Shown here in pieces: positions 31,620-40,927 of a DNA stretch of 64,000 nt. Below the pieces are notes generated by a model. It saw only the letters and a program-made list of their open reading frames with translations. It was not told the origin of the DNA and made no database searches. Numbering within the stretch: position 1 is the stretch's first letter; each line of letters begins with the position of its first letter. Source of the stretch: Streptomyces lateritius (lineage in GTDB: Bacteria > Actinomycetota > Actinomycetes > Streptomycetales > Streptomycetaceae); the NCBI RefSeq assembly GCF_014649715.1, contig NZ_BMTO01000012.1, positions 170,159-234,158 on the forward strand, read 5' to 3'. Made by a program: the position numbers and the translations under genes.

Positions 31620-34600
31620 ATGCGCCCGATTTCGCGTACGGTCCTGGGGGTGGCGACCGCCGCCGTCCTGGCCGTCACCGCGGTCGCGCCGTCCACGGCC
31701 GCCGCGCCGGGGGACGACTCGACCGGCAATCGACCGCTGGTCGGCAGCGAGGCCTCCGCCCGTGCCGGGGAACGGGCCGCCACCGTCACCCTGGTCACGG
31801 GCGACCGCATCCTGGTCAGCCGGGACGCGGCCGGCAACGCGGCGGCGTCCGCACTGCCCCGGGAGGACGGCACCGTGCCGCTCGTCCAGACCCGCCGCTC
31901 CGGCGAGGACCTGTACGTCTACCCGGAGCGCGCCACCGCCGCACTCGCCGCGGGCCGCGTCGACGAGGAGCTCTTCAACGTCACCGGCCTCGTCCGCCAG
32001 GGCTACGACGCCGCCGCCACCGGCACGCTCCCGCTCATCGCCGTCTACGGCACCGACCTCGCCCGCTCCGCACCGCCCGCCGCCCCGCGCGGAGCCCGCC
32101 GCGGCCAGGTGCTGAAGGCCGTCGACGGCGTCGCCCTCCAGGCCGACAAGAAGCGGGCCGCCACCTTCTGGGCCGAGGTGGAAGCCCCCGCCGCACGCAC
32201 CGCGGGCGGCCTGAGGAAGCTCTGGCTGGACCGCAAGGCCGAGGCCACCCTGGAGCACTCCACCCGCCAGGTCCACGCCCCCGAGGCGTGGGCCGCGGGC
32301 TTCGACGGCACGGGCACCAAGGTCGCCGTCCTCGACACCGGCGCCGACGTCGGCCACCCCGACCTCAAGGGCCGCGTCGTCGCCTCGCGCGACTTCACCG
32401 ACTCCGACGGCGCCGACGACCGCCAGGGCCACGGCACCCACACGATCTCCACCGTCGGCGGCTCCGGAGCCGCGAGCGGCGGAAAGAAGAAGGGCGTGGC
32501 GCCCGGCACGGACCTCCTCAGCGGCAAGGTCCTGGACGACTCCGGCTCCGGCGCCGCCTCCTGGATCATCGTCGGCATGGAGTGGGCCGTCGCCCAGGGC
32601 GCCGACGTGGTCTCCATGAGCCTCGGCAGCCCCGTACCGACCGACTGCACCGACCCGATGAGCACCGCCGCCCAGCGACTCGCCCAGAACCAGGGCACGT
32701 TGTTCGTCATAGCCGCCGGCAACACCGGCCCGAAGCTCAACACCGTCTCCTCGCCCGGCCCCCCGACGTGCTGACCGTCGGCGCCACCGACCGCGACGAC
32801 TCCACCGCGTACTTCTCCAGCCGCGGCCCGACGATCGTGAGCCACACCCTCAAGCCGGAGATCGCCGCCCCCGGCGTCGCCATCTCCACCGCCGCGGCGG
32901 GCGGCCGCGGAGTGTACGCCTACCAGTCCATGTCCGGCACGTCGATGGCCGCCCCGCACGTCGCGGGCGCCGCCGCCGTCCTCAAGCAGCGCCACCCGGA
33001 GTGGACCGCCCGCCAGATCAAGGCCGCGCTCGTCTCCTCCGCCGAGAGCTCCGTCCCGGGCGACGTCCGCGAGGTCGGCGGCGGCCGCCTCGACGTCAGG
33101 GCCGCCGTCGACCAGACGGTCCTCGGGCAGGCCGCCGTGCAGGGCGGCACCTTCCACTGGCCCCAGGACACCAGCGACCGGACCACCGTCCCCGTCCCGT
33201 ACACCAACACCTCCGGCCGGTCCGTCACCCTGACCCTGGCTGTCGAGAAGGTCACCGGCAACGACGGCACACCCGTCCGGTCCTCTCTCGCCCGGCTCGG
33301 CAAGCGCACCGTGACCGTCCCGGCGGGCGCCACCGTCGAGGTCCCGCTGCACCTCGACCCGGCCGCCCACCTGGAGCGCGCCCGGCTCGTCGACGCGGGC
33401 ACCGGCACCCCGGACGAACTGAAGGCCGCCGGAGTCCAGGGCCGTATCGCCCTGGTGCGCTTCCCCGACACCTCCACCAGCGCGAGCACCGTCGCCCGGA
33501 ACGCGAAGGCGGCCGGAGCCGTCGCCGTCCTCGCCTACCGCACCTCGCCGGCCCGCTGGTACCCGACCGGGGGCTTCACCGGAGCCGGGTTCCCGGTCCT
33601 CGCCGTCGACTCGGCCGAAGGCGCGGCGCTGCTCGCCGAACTCGCCGCCGACGAGGTCACCCTGAGCTGGAAGGCCACCGCGAAGAGCCCGTACCTCTAC
33701 AGCCTGGTCTTCCCCGAGACCGGTGCGATCCGCGACGACAAGGTCTACCGGGTCCGCGACGGACAGCTGGGCCGCACCGAGTCGACGTACGGCTCCATGG
33801 GCGTCGCCACCGACTTCATCGACAACCCGGCGGCCTACCGCCCGAACGGCTCCGGCGTGTTCTTCGGCGCGGTCGAGCCGGTCGCGGCGCCCGGCACCCG
33901 GACCGAGTACTACACGCCCGGCGACACCCGGTGGGAGCAGGTCCTCTCCTCCGGCTTCCCGTTCGGCGAGTTCATGCGGGGCACCGCGCACGCGTACACG
34001 GCGGGGGAGAAGCGCACCGAGCGCTGGTACGACGGCGTCGTCGCCCCGACCGCCCCGCGCGACGCGGCCGGAATGCCGGTCCTCGTCGCCGAACGCCAGG
34101 GCAACCTGATCGGCTTCGCCGACGCCCTGTGGGGCGACAGCACCCACGACGCCCAGGCCGGTTCCTTCGGCGACATCGGCAACGTCCGGCTGAGCAGGGA
34201 CGGCGAGCTGCTCGGGGAGAGCGCATGGCCGTTCGGAGTCTTCGAAGTCCCCTCCGCGAACGGCGCGTACACGCTCGAACAGAACGTCATGAAGATCGGC
34301 AGCGAGGTGTGGGCGCGCTCCACATCCGTCAACTCCGTGTGGAAATTCACCTCGAAGCTTGACGAGAGCGTCTACTCTCAAGGCATCCCGATTCTCTTCC
34401 CCCGGTACACCCTGCCGGAGGACGGCCTCAAGACCCTCGCCGCGACCGACGACCAGAAGATCGGCCTCACCGCGACGGGTCACGCGGGCTACACGCCCGC
34501 CGCGCTCACCTCGGCCAGGCTCTCGTACTCCTACGACGGAGGCACGACCTGGACGGAGGCGCAGGTCTCGCAGCAGGACGGTGCGTGGACCGCGACCGTG

Positions 34601-34708
34601 AACCACGCGGGCGCGGCCGGCCGGCCGGTCACCCTGAAGACCGAACTGACGGACAGTCACGGCAACTCCGTCACCCAGACCGTGGTCCGCGCTTACGACG
34701 TGCGCTGA
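31620..34708 (+). pseudogene. secreted S8 (subtilisin) family serine protease, frameshifted
   Basis: A secreted subtilase of about 1030 aa. GGGGAG precedes ATG 31620; signal peptide MRPISRTVLGVATAAVLAV; prodomain with VTLVTGDRILV. Catalytic D239 (AVLDTGAD) and H271 (GHGTHT) are in the first frame, which stops at 32774 (SSPGPPTC). The second frame takes over near 32762 (DVLTVGATDRDD) and carries the catalytic serine in GTSMAAPH (TCG at 32942) and a long C-terminal region with PA-like and beta domains. The junction is GG followed by six C; one more C would restore a single frame (SPGPPDVLTVGA). Either a sequencing error in a homopolymer or a genuine inactivating deletion. A terminator follows. 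Confidence 0.85.
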
Positions 34709-34715
34709 TCACGCC

Positions 34716-34772
34716 GGTCCGCCGGGCGTCCTTCCCGTGGGGGGTGGGGTCGCCCGGCGGACCCACCTTTTT
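34716..34772 (+). terminator. rho-independent terminator after the S8 gene
   Basis: A perfect 13-bp stem (34716-34728 with 34751-34763) with a 22-base loop is followed by five T (34768-34772). It begins 8 bases after the protease stop codon. One of the few window terminators with a T-tract. Confidence 0.85.
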
Positions 34773-34818
34773 CCGGATGTCCCGTTTTCATGCGGCCTGC
34801 GCGGTGGACAATAAGGGC

Positions 34819-36234
34819 ATGACTCAGCAGGGGGACAGCTGGTGGGACAAGCTCTACGACGAGTCGGCCCCGGACACGGCGCCGACCGCGACGGGTGACA
34901 CGCTGGAAGACCGCTTCGACTCCGCGTCCCGGGCCATGCCCGCCGCCGTACGACGGGACAGCGCCCCGCCCCGGCCGGAGCGGCCCCCGTGGGAGCCCCT
35001 CGACACGGAGGAGGAAGCGGGCGACCCGCGTCCCTTCCCACCGCCCCCCGACGCCCCGCCCCCACCACCGGCATCGCCCGCAGCAGCCGTACCATCGGCA
35101 CCACCCGCCCCACCGGAACCGCCGCCCCCGCCCCCGCCCGCGCCTCCCAGGTCTTCCGCGCCGGCCCTCGAGACCCAGCAGGCCGACACCGCCGCCGTCC
35201 CCCGGCCCCGTACGGGTCACATCGGCAGCCGCCCGCCCACCTACGAGGCCGAGCCCACCGCACTGCCCGCCGCCCGCCCCGGTGAACTGGCCGACCTGGT
35301 CGCCGACACCGTCCTCGACGGCGCCCGCTACGGCGCCTGCACCGTGCGCGCCGCCTCCCTGCGCGGCGACTCGGCCCGCTACCGCGGCGAACCCCGCAGG
35401 GACACCCTGCTCACCGCACGCTTCGGCCAGGACGAGGCCGCGCTCGTCCTCGTCGCCGTCGCGACCGGCGCCCGCGCCTCCGAAGGCGCCCACCTCGCCG
35501 CCGCCGAAGCCTGCCGCTGGATCGGTGACGCCGTCGGACGCAGCCACGCCCGGCTCTCCGAGGACATCAGGGCCGGCCGCCGCGGGGACCTGAAATCGGG
35601 GCTCCACCGGCTCACCGACCGCACCTACGGCAAGCTCCGCGCCCGCGCCGCCGAACGGGGCCTAGAACCCGAGGAGTACACCGCGAGCCTGCGCTGCCTG
35701 CTGCTCTCCGCCGACCCCGGCTGCCGTACCCGGGTCTTCTTCGGCATCGGCCGCGGCGGGCTGTTCCGGCTGCGCGACGGCGCCTGGCAGGACATAGAGC
35801 CGCTCGTACCCGAGCGGTCGGCCCTGCGCGGCGCACCCGTCCTCGGCTTCGGTTCGCCCCCGCCCGACACGCCGGCGGAGACGGAGGAAGGCGACCGGCT
35901 CACCATGGACCTCGGCATCACCACACCCGCCGGCCCCTTCGTGGAGGACCCGCACTCAGCCTCCGGCGGGAGGGACCCCCATCTCGCTTCGCTCGCGCCG
36001 CCGGCCGAGCCGTTCCGCTTCCGCGCCTCCGTCGCCCGCCCCGGCGACACCCTGCTGCTCGCCTCCGAAGGACTCGCCGAGCCGATGCGCGGCGAGCCCG
36101 CCCTGGCCAGGGAGCTCGCCGAGCGCTGGGCCGGCGCCGAGCCGCCCGGGCTCGCCGCCTTCCTCGCCGACGTGCAACTGCGGGTGAAGGGGTACGCCGA
36201 TGACCGTACGGCGGTGGCCGTCTGGGAGGCGTAA
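34819..36234 (+). CDS. PP2C-like protein with proline-rich N-terminus, probably degenerate phosphatase
   Basis: A 471-aa protein. Residues 1-130 are disordered and proline-rich (PPPPDAPPPPPASPAAAV in part). Residues 145-471 have the PP2C fold outline, ending DDRTAVAVW, which retains the last Asp pair of the family. However the metal-binding motifs seen in active PP2Cs (DGMGG-type and RxxNxD) are replaced (VATGARASEGAHLAAAEA, RGEPRRDTLL), so a pseudophosphatase or binding role is possible. ATG 34819 is preceded by GACAAT about 8 bases upstream, consistent with a leaderless start; AAGGG is too close for a Shine-Dalgarno. Confidence 0.75.
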   Translation: MTQQGDSWWDKLYDESAPDTAPTATGDTLEDRFDSASRAMPAAVRRDSAPPRPERPPWEPLDTEEEAGDPRPFPPPPDAPPPPPASPAAAVPSAPPAPPEPPPPPPPAPPRSSAPALETQQADTAAVPRPRTGHIGSRPPTYEAEPTALPAARPGELADLVADTVLDGARYGACTVRAASLRGDSARYRGEPRRDTLLTARFGQDEAALVLVAVATGARASEGAHLAAAEACRWIGDAVGRSHARLSEDIRAGRRGDLKSGLHRLTDRTYGKLRARAAERGLEPEEYTASLRCLLLSADPGCRTRVFFGIGRGGLFRLRDGAWQDIEPLVPERSALRGAPVLGFGSPPPDTPAETEEGDRLTMDLGITTPAGPFVEDPHSASGGRDPHLASLAPPAEPFRFRASVARPGDTLLLASEGLAEPMRGEPALARELAERWAGAEPPGLAAFLADVQLRVKGYADDRTAVAVWEA

Positions 36235-36261
36235 CGCTCCTGCCCATGTGTTGATGGATCC

Positions 36262-38004
36262 ATGGCCAAACAGAACGTCGCAGAACAGTTCGTCGACATT
36301 CTCGTCCGAGCGGGCGTGCAGCGCCTGTACGGAGTCGTCGGCGACAGCCTGAACCCCGTCGTCGACGCCGTCCGCCGCACCCCCGGCATCGACTGGATCC
36401 ACGTCAGGCACGAGGAGGCCGCCGCCTTCGCCGCCGGGGCCGAGGCACAGATCACCGGCCGCCTCGCCGCCTGCGCGGGCTCCTGCGGCCCGGGCAACCT
36501 GCACCTGATCAACGGCCTGTACGACGCCCACCGTTCGATGGCACCCGTGCTCGCCCTCGCCTCGCACATCCCGTCGAGCGAGATCGGCCTCGGCTTCTTC
36601 CAGGAGACCCATCCCGACCGGCTCTTCACCGAGTGCAGCCACTACAGCGAGCTGGTCTCCAACCCGAAGCAGATGCCCCGGCTGCTGCGGACGGCCATTC
36701 AGCGCGCCGTCGGCCGGGGCGGCGTCAGCGTCGTCTCCCTGCCCGGCGACATCGCCTCCGAGCCCGCCCCCAAGGAGGCGGTGGAGCACGACCTCGTCGC
36801 CACCCGGCCCACCGCCCGTCCGGGTGACGCCGAGATCGACGCCCTGGTGCGGATGATCGACGCCGCCGATCGGGTGACGCTGTTCTGCGGCAGCGGCACC
36901 GCCGGCGCGCACGCCGAGGTCATGCAGTTCGCCGAACGGCTCAAGGCGCCCGTCGGCCACGCGCTGCGCGGCAAGGAGTGGATCCAGTACGACAATCCGT
37001 TCGACGTCGGCATGAGCGGACTGCTCGGCTACGGCGCCGCCTACGAGGCCACCCACGAGTGTGATCTGCTGCTCCTGCTCGGTACCGACTTCCCGTACAA
37101 CGCCTTCCTGCCCGACGACGTCACGATCGCCCAGGTGGACATCAGGCCCGAGCACCTCGGCCGCCGCTCCAAGCTCGACCTCGCAATCTGGGGCGACGTC
37201 CGCGAGACGCTGCGCTGCGTCACTCCGCGGGTGCGCGCCAAGACCGACCGCCGCTTCCTCGACAAGATGCTGAAGAAGCACGCCGACGCCCTGGAGGGAG
37301 TCGTCAAGGCGTACACCCGCAAGGTCGAGAAGCACGTGCCGATCCACCCCGAGTACGTGGCCTCGGTCCTCGACGAACTGGCCGACGACGACGCCGTGTT
37401 CACCGTCGACACCGGCATGTGCAACGTGTGGGCCGCCCGCTACATCTCGCCCAACGGACGCCGCCGGATCATCGGCTCCTTCTCGCACGGCTCCATGGCC
37501 AACGCCCTGCCCCAGGCCATCGGCGCCCAGTTCGTCGACCGTGGCCGCCAGGTGATCTCGATGTCGGGCGACGGTGGATTCGCCATGCTCATGGGAGAGT
37601 TCCTCACCCTCGTCCAGCACGACCTGCCCGTGAAGATCGTCCTGTTCAACAACTCCTCGCTCGGAATGGTGGAGTTGGAGATGCTGGTCGCCGGGCTGCC
37701 TTCCTACGGAACGACGAACCACAACCCGGACTTCGCCGCCATCGCCCGCGCGGCCGGCGCCTACGGCGTCCGCGTGGAGAAGCCCAAGCAGCTCGCGGGC
37801 GCACTCAAGGACGCCTTCAAGCACAAGGGACCGGCCCTCGTCGACGTCGTCACCGACCCCAACGCCCTCTCCATCCCGCCGAAGATCAGCCGCGAGATGG
37901 TCTCCGGCTTCGCGCTCTCCGCCGGCAAGATCGTCCTGGACGGCGGTGTGGGCCGCATGCTCCAGATGGCCCGTTCCAACCTGCGTAACGTCCCCCGGCC
38001 CTGA
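36262..38004 (+). CDS. poxB: thiamine-pyrophosphate pyruvate dehydrogenase/oxidase (PoxB-like)
   Basis: A 580-aa TPP enzyme of the pyruvate oxidase group. The activating glutamate is in WIHVRHEEAAAFAAGAEAQI; the middle domain is FAD-binding-like (FCGSGTAGAHAEVMQFAERL); the TPP motif GDGGFAMLMGEFLTL...NN is present near residues 435-465. In E. coli PoxB decarboxylates pyruvate to acetate and passes electrons to quinone at the membrane; the same is inferred here. Start ATG 36262 (MAKQNVAEQFVDIL) lies 27 bases after the PP2C-like gene. A long hairpin follows. Confidence 0.92.
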   Translation: MAKQNVAEQFVDILVRAGVQRLYGVVGDSLNPVVDAVRRTPGIDWIHVRHEEAAAFAAGAEAQITGRLAACAGSCGPGNLHLINGLYDAHRSMAPVLALASHIPSSEIGLGFFQETHPDRLFTECSHYSELVSNPKQMPRLLRTAIQRAVGRGGVSVVSLPGDIASEPAPKEAVEHDLVATRPTARPGDAEIDALVRMIDAADRVTLFCGSGTAGAHAEVMQFAERLKAPVGHALRGKEWIQYDNPFDVGMSGLLGYGAAYEATHECDLLLLLGTDFPYNAFLPDDVTIAQVDIRPEHLGRRSKLDLAIWGDVRETLRCVTPRVRAKTDRRFLDKMLKKHADALEGVVKAYTRKVEKHVPIHPEYVASVLDELADDDAVFTVDTGMCNVWAARYISPNGRRRIIGSFSHGSMANALPQAIGAQFVDRGRQVISMSGDGGFAMLMGEFLTLVQHDLPVKIVLFNNSSLGMVELEMLVAGLPSYGTTNHNPDFAAIARAAGAYGVRVEKPKQLAGALKDAFKHKGPALVDVVTDPNALSIPPKISREMVSGFALSAGKIVLDGGVGRMLQMARSNLRNVPRP

Positions 38005-38033
38005 GAGGTCTGATCCGCACCCCCGTCACGCAT

Positions 38034-38078
38034 CCCACCACATCGCCCGCATCGCATGAATGCGGGCGATGTGGTGGG
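38034..38078 (+). terminator. 19-bp perfect stem-loop after poxB
   Basis: Positions 38034-38052 pair exactly with 38060-38078 around a 7-base loop, one of the longest perfect stems in the window. It lies 29 bases after the poxB stop and just before the RsbW-like gene. Probably terminates poxB. Confidence 0.75.
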
Positions 38079-38090
38079 GCATGCATCCCC

Positions 38091-38600
38091 GTGAGCCTGT
38101 TCGAGGCGAGCGGCGCGCGATGCCGTTCCGACATGTGGGTGGGGGTTATGGCAGGGGAGGCGAGACAGCCGACTCAACTGCTCAGGAAGGTGGGATGCGC
38201 CGATCTCACCGCGGTGCCGGAGGTGCGACATGCGTTGCGGAAGATGCTGCGGAAGTGGGGTGGGCCTGGCGCCTCCGACGTGGCGGAGCTGCTCACCAGC
38301 GAACTGGTCACCAACGCGCTGATCCACACCGACCACGGCGCGGTGGTCACCGCCACCGTCGTCCCCGACAGCCTCCGGGTCGAGGTGCGGGACTTCGTCT
38401 CGGGCCTGACCGCGCCCCCACCACCACCGCACGTACCGACCGCCGACGCCGGTACGCACGGGGACGGGGTGCGTGAGGAGGGTACGAGCGGCAGGGGCCT
38501 CGTTCTGGTCCAGGCGCTGGCCGACTCGTGGGGGGTGGAGGACCACGGCGTGGGCAAGGTGGTCTGGTTCGAGCTGAACGGCGGGTCCGCCGCCGCCTGA
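38091..38600 (+). CDS. RsbW-like ATP-binding protein (anti-sigma/serine kinase fold)
   Basis: A protein of up to 169 aa with the GHKL ATPase fold: ELLTSELVTNALIHT (N-box), VEVRDFVSG (G1 box DxxxG-like) and GTSGRGLVLVQALADSWG (G2 box). Such stand-alone domains are abundant in Streptomyces and may be anti-sigma factors or serine kinases; partner unknown. The start is uncertain: GTG 38091, ATG 38133 or ATG 38148 (MAGEARQPTQ) are all in frame, and none has a clear Shine-Dalgarno. Confidence 0.8.
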   Translation: MSLFEASGARCRSDMWVGVMAGEARQPTQLLRKVGCADLTAVPEVRHALRKMLRKWGGPGASDVAELLTSELVTNALIHTDHGAVVTATVVPDSLRVEVRDFVSGLTAPPPPPHVPTADAGTHGDGVREEGTSGRGLVLVQALADSWGVEDHGVGKVVWFELNGGSAAA

Positions 38601-38617
38601 GCGGCGACGGACCCGCC
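38580..38617. terminator. 10-bp inverted repeat over the RsbW-like stop codon
   Basis: GGCGGGTCCG (38580-38589) pairs exactly with CGGACCCGCC (38608-38617), enclosing the TGA codon. It lies between convergent genes and may serve both. Confidence 0.45.
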
Positions 38618-38638
38618 GTCCGGTTCCGGGTCTCCCGC

Positions 38639-39715
38639 TCAGCCGAACTGCTGCTCGAGATCCTTGAGTTTGCGCTCCAGGGAGTCGAGCCGGGGAAGCG
38701 TCTGGGTGTCGTCCTCGGCGGTGAGGTCGACCGTCCGCGGCTCAGCGTCTCCCTTCACGGCTTGGAGGGAGGGCCGGTGTCGAAGCGGCAGCTGTCCGGG
38801 GTCCGCTATGGCGGGCTCCGCGACAGCCGCCCCCACGGACGACGTCGCGGAGCCCGCGCCGGAGTTCAGCGCCGCGACCTCGACCTGGCGGCCGCCGCCA
38901 CCGCCACCACCGCGGCCGAGGCTGAAGGCCCGGTGCTGCCGGTTGATCGCCTTGAGTCTCGCCCGGTCGAGTTTCTGCTGCTCGCGCCTGCGCAGCCGGT
39001 TCTGCTGCTTCTCGCGCCGGTCCTCCCGGACCTCGTCGACCGCCTCGTCCAGGGTGCGTACACCCTCGAGGAGCATCAGCGACCAGGCACCGAAGGTCTC
39101 CCGGGGAGCCCGGAGCCACCGTACGATCCGGATCTGCGGCAGCGGGCGAGGTACCAGACCCTGCTCGCGCAGGGCCGCCCGGCGGGTCTGCTTGAGGGCC
39201 CGGTCGAAGAGGACCGCCGCCGAGAGGGACATGCCCGCGAAGAACTGCGGGGCTCCCGCGTGGCCCAGACCCCGGGGCGCGTGCACCCAGTTGAACCAGG
39301 CCGCCGCGCCGGCGAAGGTCCACACGAGGAGGCGCGAGCCGAGGGCGGCGTCACCGTGGCTCGCCTCGCGGACCGCGAGCACCGAGCAGAACATGGCCGC
39401 GCCGTCGAGGCCGAAGGGGACGAGATACTCCCAGCCCCCGGTGAGATTGAGGTTCTGCCGGCCGAAGCCGACGAGCCCGTGGAAGGAGAGTGCTGCGGCG
39501 ACCGCCGCGCAGCAGAACAGCAGGACGTAGGAGGCGGTTCCGTAGATGGCTTCCTTGCGTCTGCGGCGTTCCTCGCTGCGCTCCCAGGAGTCCTCGGCCG
39601 CGGCCTGGTCACCGGCGCGCTTGCCGCGCGCGAGCACCGCCACCGCCGTCAGGACTCCGGCCACCATGACGCCGCCCGGAAGCAGCCAGTCCAGCGATAT
39701 GTCGGTCAGTCTCAT
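38639..39715 (-). CDS. DUF2637 (SpdB-like) membrane protein
   Basis: A 358-aa protein with an N-terminal membrane half: about four hydrophobic segments (LLPGGVMVAGVLTAVAVLA, ASYVLLFCCAAVAAALSFHGLVGFG, LVPFGLDGAAMFCSVLAV, LLVWTFAGAAAWFNWVHAPRG), matching DUF2637, found in Streptomyces transfer proteins of the Spd class and in chromosomal copies. The C-terminal half is charged and disordered, ending in a coiled coil (LDSLERKLKDLEQQFG). No integrative-element genes flank it, so this is likely a chromosomal member. ATG 39715. Confidence 0.8.
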   Translation of the reverse strand: MRLTDISLDWLLPGGVMVAGVLTAVAVLARGKRAGDQAAAEDSWERSEERRRRKEAIYGTASYVLLFCCAAVAAALSFHGLVGFGRQNLNLTGGWEYLVPFGLDGAAMFCSVLAVREASHGDAALGSRLLVWTFAGAAAWFNWVHAPRGLGHAGAPQFFAGMSLSAAVLFDRALKQTRRAALREQGLVPRPLPQIRIVRWLRAPRETFGAWSLMLLEGVRTLDEAVDEVREDRREKQQNRLRRREQQKLDRARLKAINRQHRAFSLGRGGGGGGGRQVEVAALNSGAGSATSSVGAAVAEPAIADPGQLPLRHRPSLQAVKGDAEPRTVDLTAEDDTQTLPRLDSLERKLKDLEQQFG

Positions 39716-39921
39716 GCGGTGTCCCTTGCATCGCAGTAGGGCGTTTCGGCCGCCCATACTGGCCGACCCCGTGGCCACCTCAGGGGGTTTCCCGGCAAGA
39801 GCACGCCATTGGGGCCGCACAGCATACGAATAGGTGCGATCTGATCGAACGGCAGCGCGAGGCAAGGGAGTTGCGTTCGATTCGCGTCACCCGTGAGGGT
39901 GGCGTAATCGCGGTGGGTGGG

Positions 39922-40779
39922 TCAGGCGGTCGCGGCGAGCCTGCGGACCCGCTCGGCGTCGCAGGTGCGCGGACACGTCATGCAGGTGTCCTCGGGGCGC
40001 ACGGTGTAGAAGAAGCAGCACGTCGCACGGTCCCGGGTGGAGTGGAGCGTTCCGCCGACGGCGTCCGAGCCGGCCAGCTCACGGAAGCCCGCGGTGCCGA
40101 CGTACGGCTTGGCGGTGCCGGGCATCAACAGCTCCAGCTCCTCCATGGCCCGCTGCTCCTCACCCAGCAGGGCGGCGATGTACCAGAGCCCTTCGACGAT
40201 CTCGTCGGTGGTCATGCCCCACAGGGCCCGCTTCCCCCGCCGCATCCGGGGGCCGAAGCCGGCCAGGACGTCCTCGAAGTGCTCGGCCAGCGAGGAGCGG
40301 ACCTCGGTGCGCAACGCCTCCTCGTCCGGTACGACCCGGGCGCCCGGCAGGGCGGCGGCCGGGTCGTCGGGCAGGCAGGCGAACGACTCGACGCGGACGG
40401 CCAGCCGTCCGAGCGCACGCTGGAAGGCGACGTCGCGGGCCGGCAGGCGCGGGACCCTGCGGTGCAGGAACCAGGGGGCGGTGACCAGGAGGCAGGCGGG
40501 CCAGGCGTACCGGTGCAGTCCCAAGCCGGCGACCACGTCGGGGCGGGCCTGCCGGCCGTAGTCGCGCAGCACCTGGGCGTTGTCCCAGGCGAGGAAGGCG
40601 TCGAGGGCGGCGCCGCCGGCCGCGAGCTCGTCCGCGCCCACCCAGCCGCCGCCGCGCGGCGACCGCTCGTCCTGACCCAGCTCCTCTAGCCGCAGACCGG
40701 AGAACACCTCGCCGAGACGGGCGTACGAGGCCGCGACGGGCGAGGTGAAGGGGGCGGGGAGCAGGGCGGGGACGGTCAT
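39922..40779 (-). CDS. FhuF-like ferric iron/siderophore reductase (2Fe-2S)
   Basis: A 285-aa cytoplasmic reductase. The C-terminal FhuF cysteine motif is TCCFFYTVRPEDTCMTCPRT, that is CC-x10-C-x2-C, ligating a 2Fe-2S cluster as in E. coli FhuF. The rest matches actinobacterial (2Fe-2S)-binding proteins. It would release iron from imported ferric siderophores by reduction. A DmdR/IdeR-type iron box lies 26 bases before ATG 40779, so it should be induced by iron starvation. It stands alone; no siderophore biosynthesis genes are adjacent. Confidence 0.88.
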   Translation of the reverse strand: MTVPALLPAPFTSPVAASYARLGEVFSGLRLEELGQDERSPRGGGWVGADELAAGGAALDAFLAWDNAQVLRDYGRQARPDVVAGLGLHRYAWPACLLVTAPWFLHRRVPRLPARDVAFQRALGRLAVRVESFACLPDDPAAALPGARVVPDEEALRTEVRSSLAEHFEDVLAGFGPRMRRGKRALWGMTTDEIVEGLWYIAALLGEEQRAMEELELLMPGTAKPYVGTAGFRELAGSDAVGGTLHSTRDRATCCFFYTVRPEDTCMTCPRTCDAERVRRLAATA

Positions 40780-40805
40780 ACGGGACCACCGAATCGCGAT
40801 CGTTA

Positions 40806-40824
40806 ACAGGTAAGCCTTACCTTA
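40806..40824 (-). promoter_or_regulatory. iron box (DmdR1/IdeR-type operator)
   Basis: Core AGGTAAG-C-CTTACCT (40808-40822) is a perfect 7-1-7 palindrome; read on the minus strand the 19-mer is TAAGGTAAGGCTTACCTGT, close to the TTAGGTTAGGCTCACCTAA consensus of actinobacterial DtxR-family regulators. It lies directly upstream of the FhuF-like gene. Confidence 0.85.
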
Positions 40825-40927
40825 CCCGATACGTGCGATGTTTGAACTGCCGTCCTGTCCGCCTATGGTGCACAGGGGGCGCCGGTATCGCGAGCCGGGC
40901 CCGGCACGAGCCCGCAGGAGGACCCGG

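Noticed and set aside
32045..34660. 871-codon minus-strand frame opposite the S8 protease
   Set aside because: Shadow; it is uninterrupted only because the protease frameshift does not affect that frame, and it has no domain features.
38639..39715. Integrative conjugative element suggested by the SpdB-like gene
   Set aside because: No integrase, Tra, Rep or attachment site nearby.
39860..39895. tRNA-like GTTCGATTC sequence
   Set aside because: No matching acceptor, D or anticodon stems around it.
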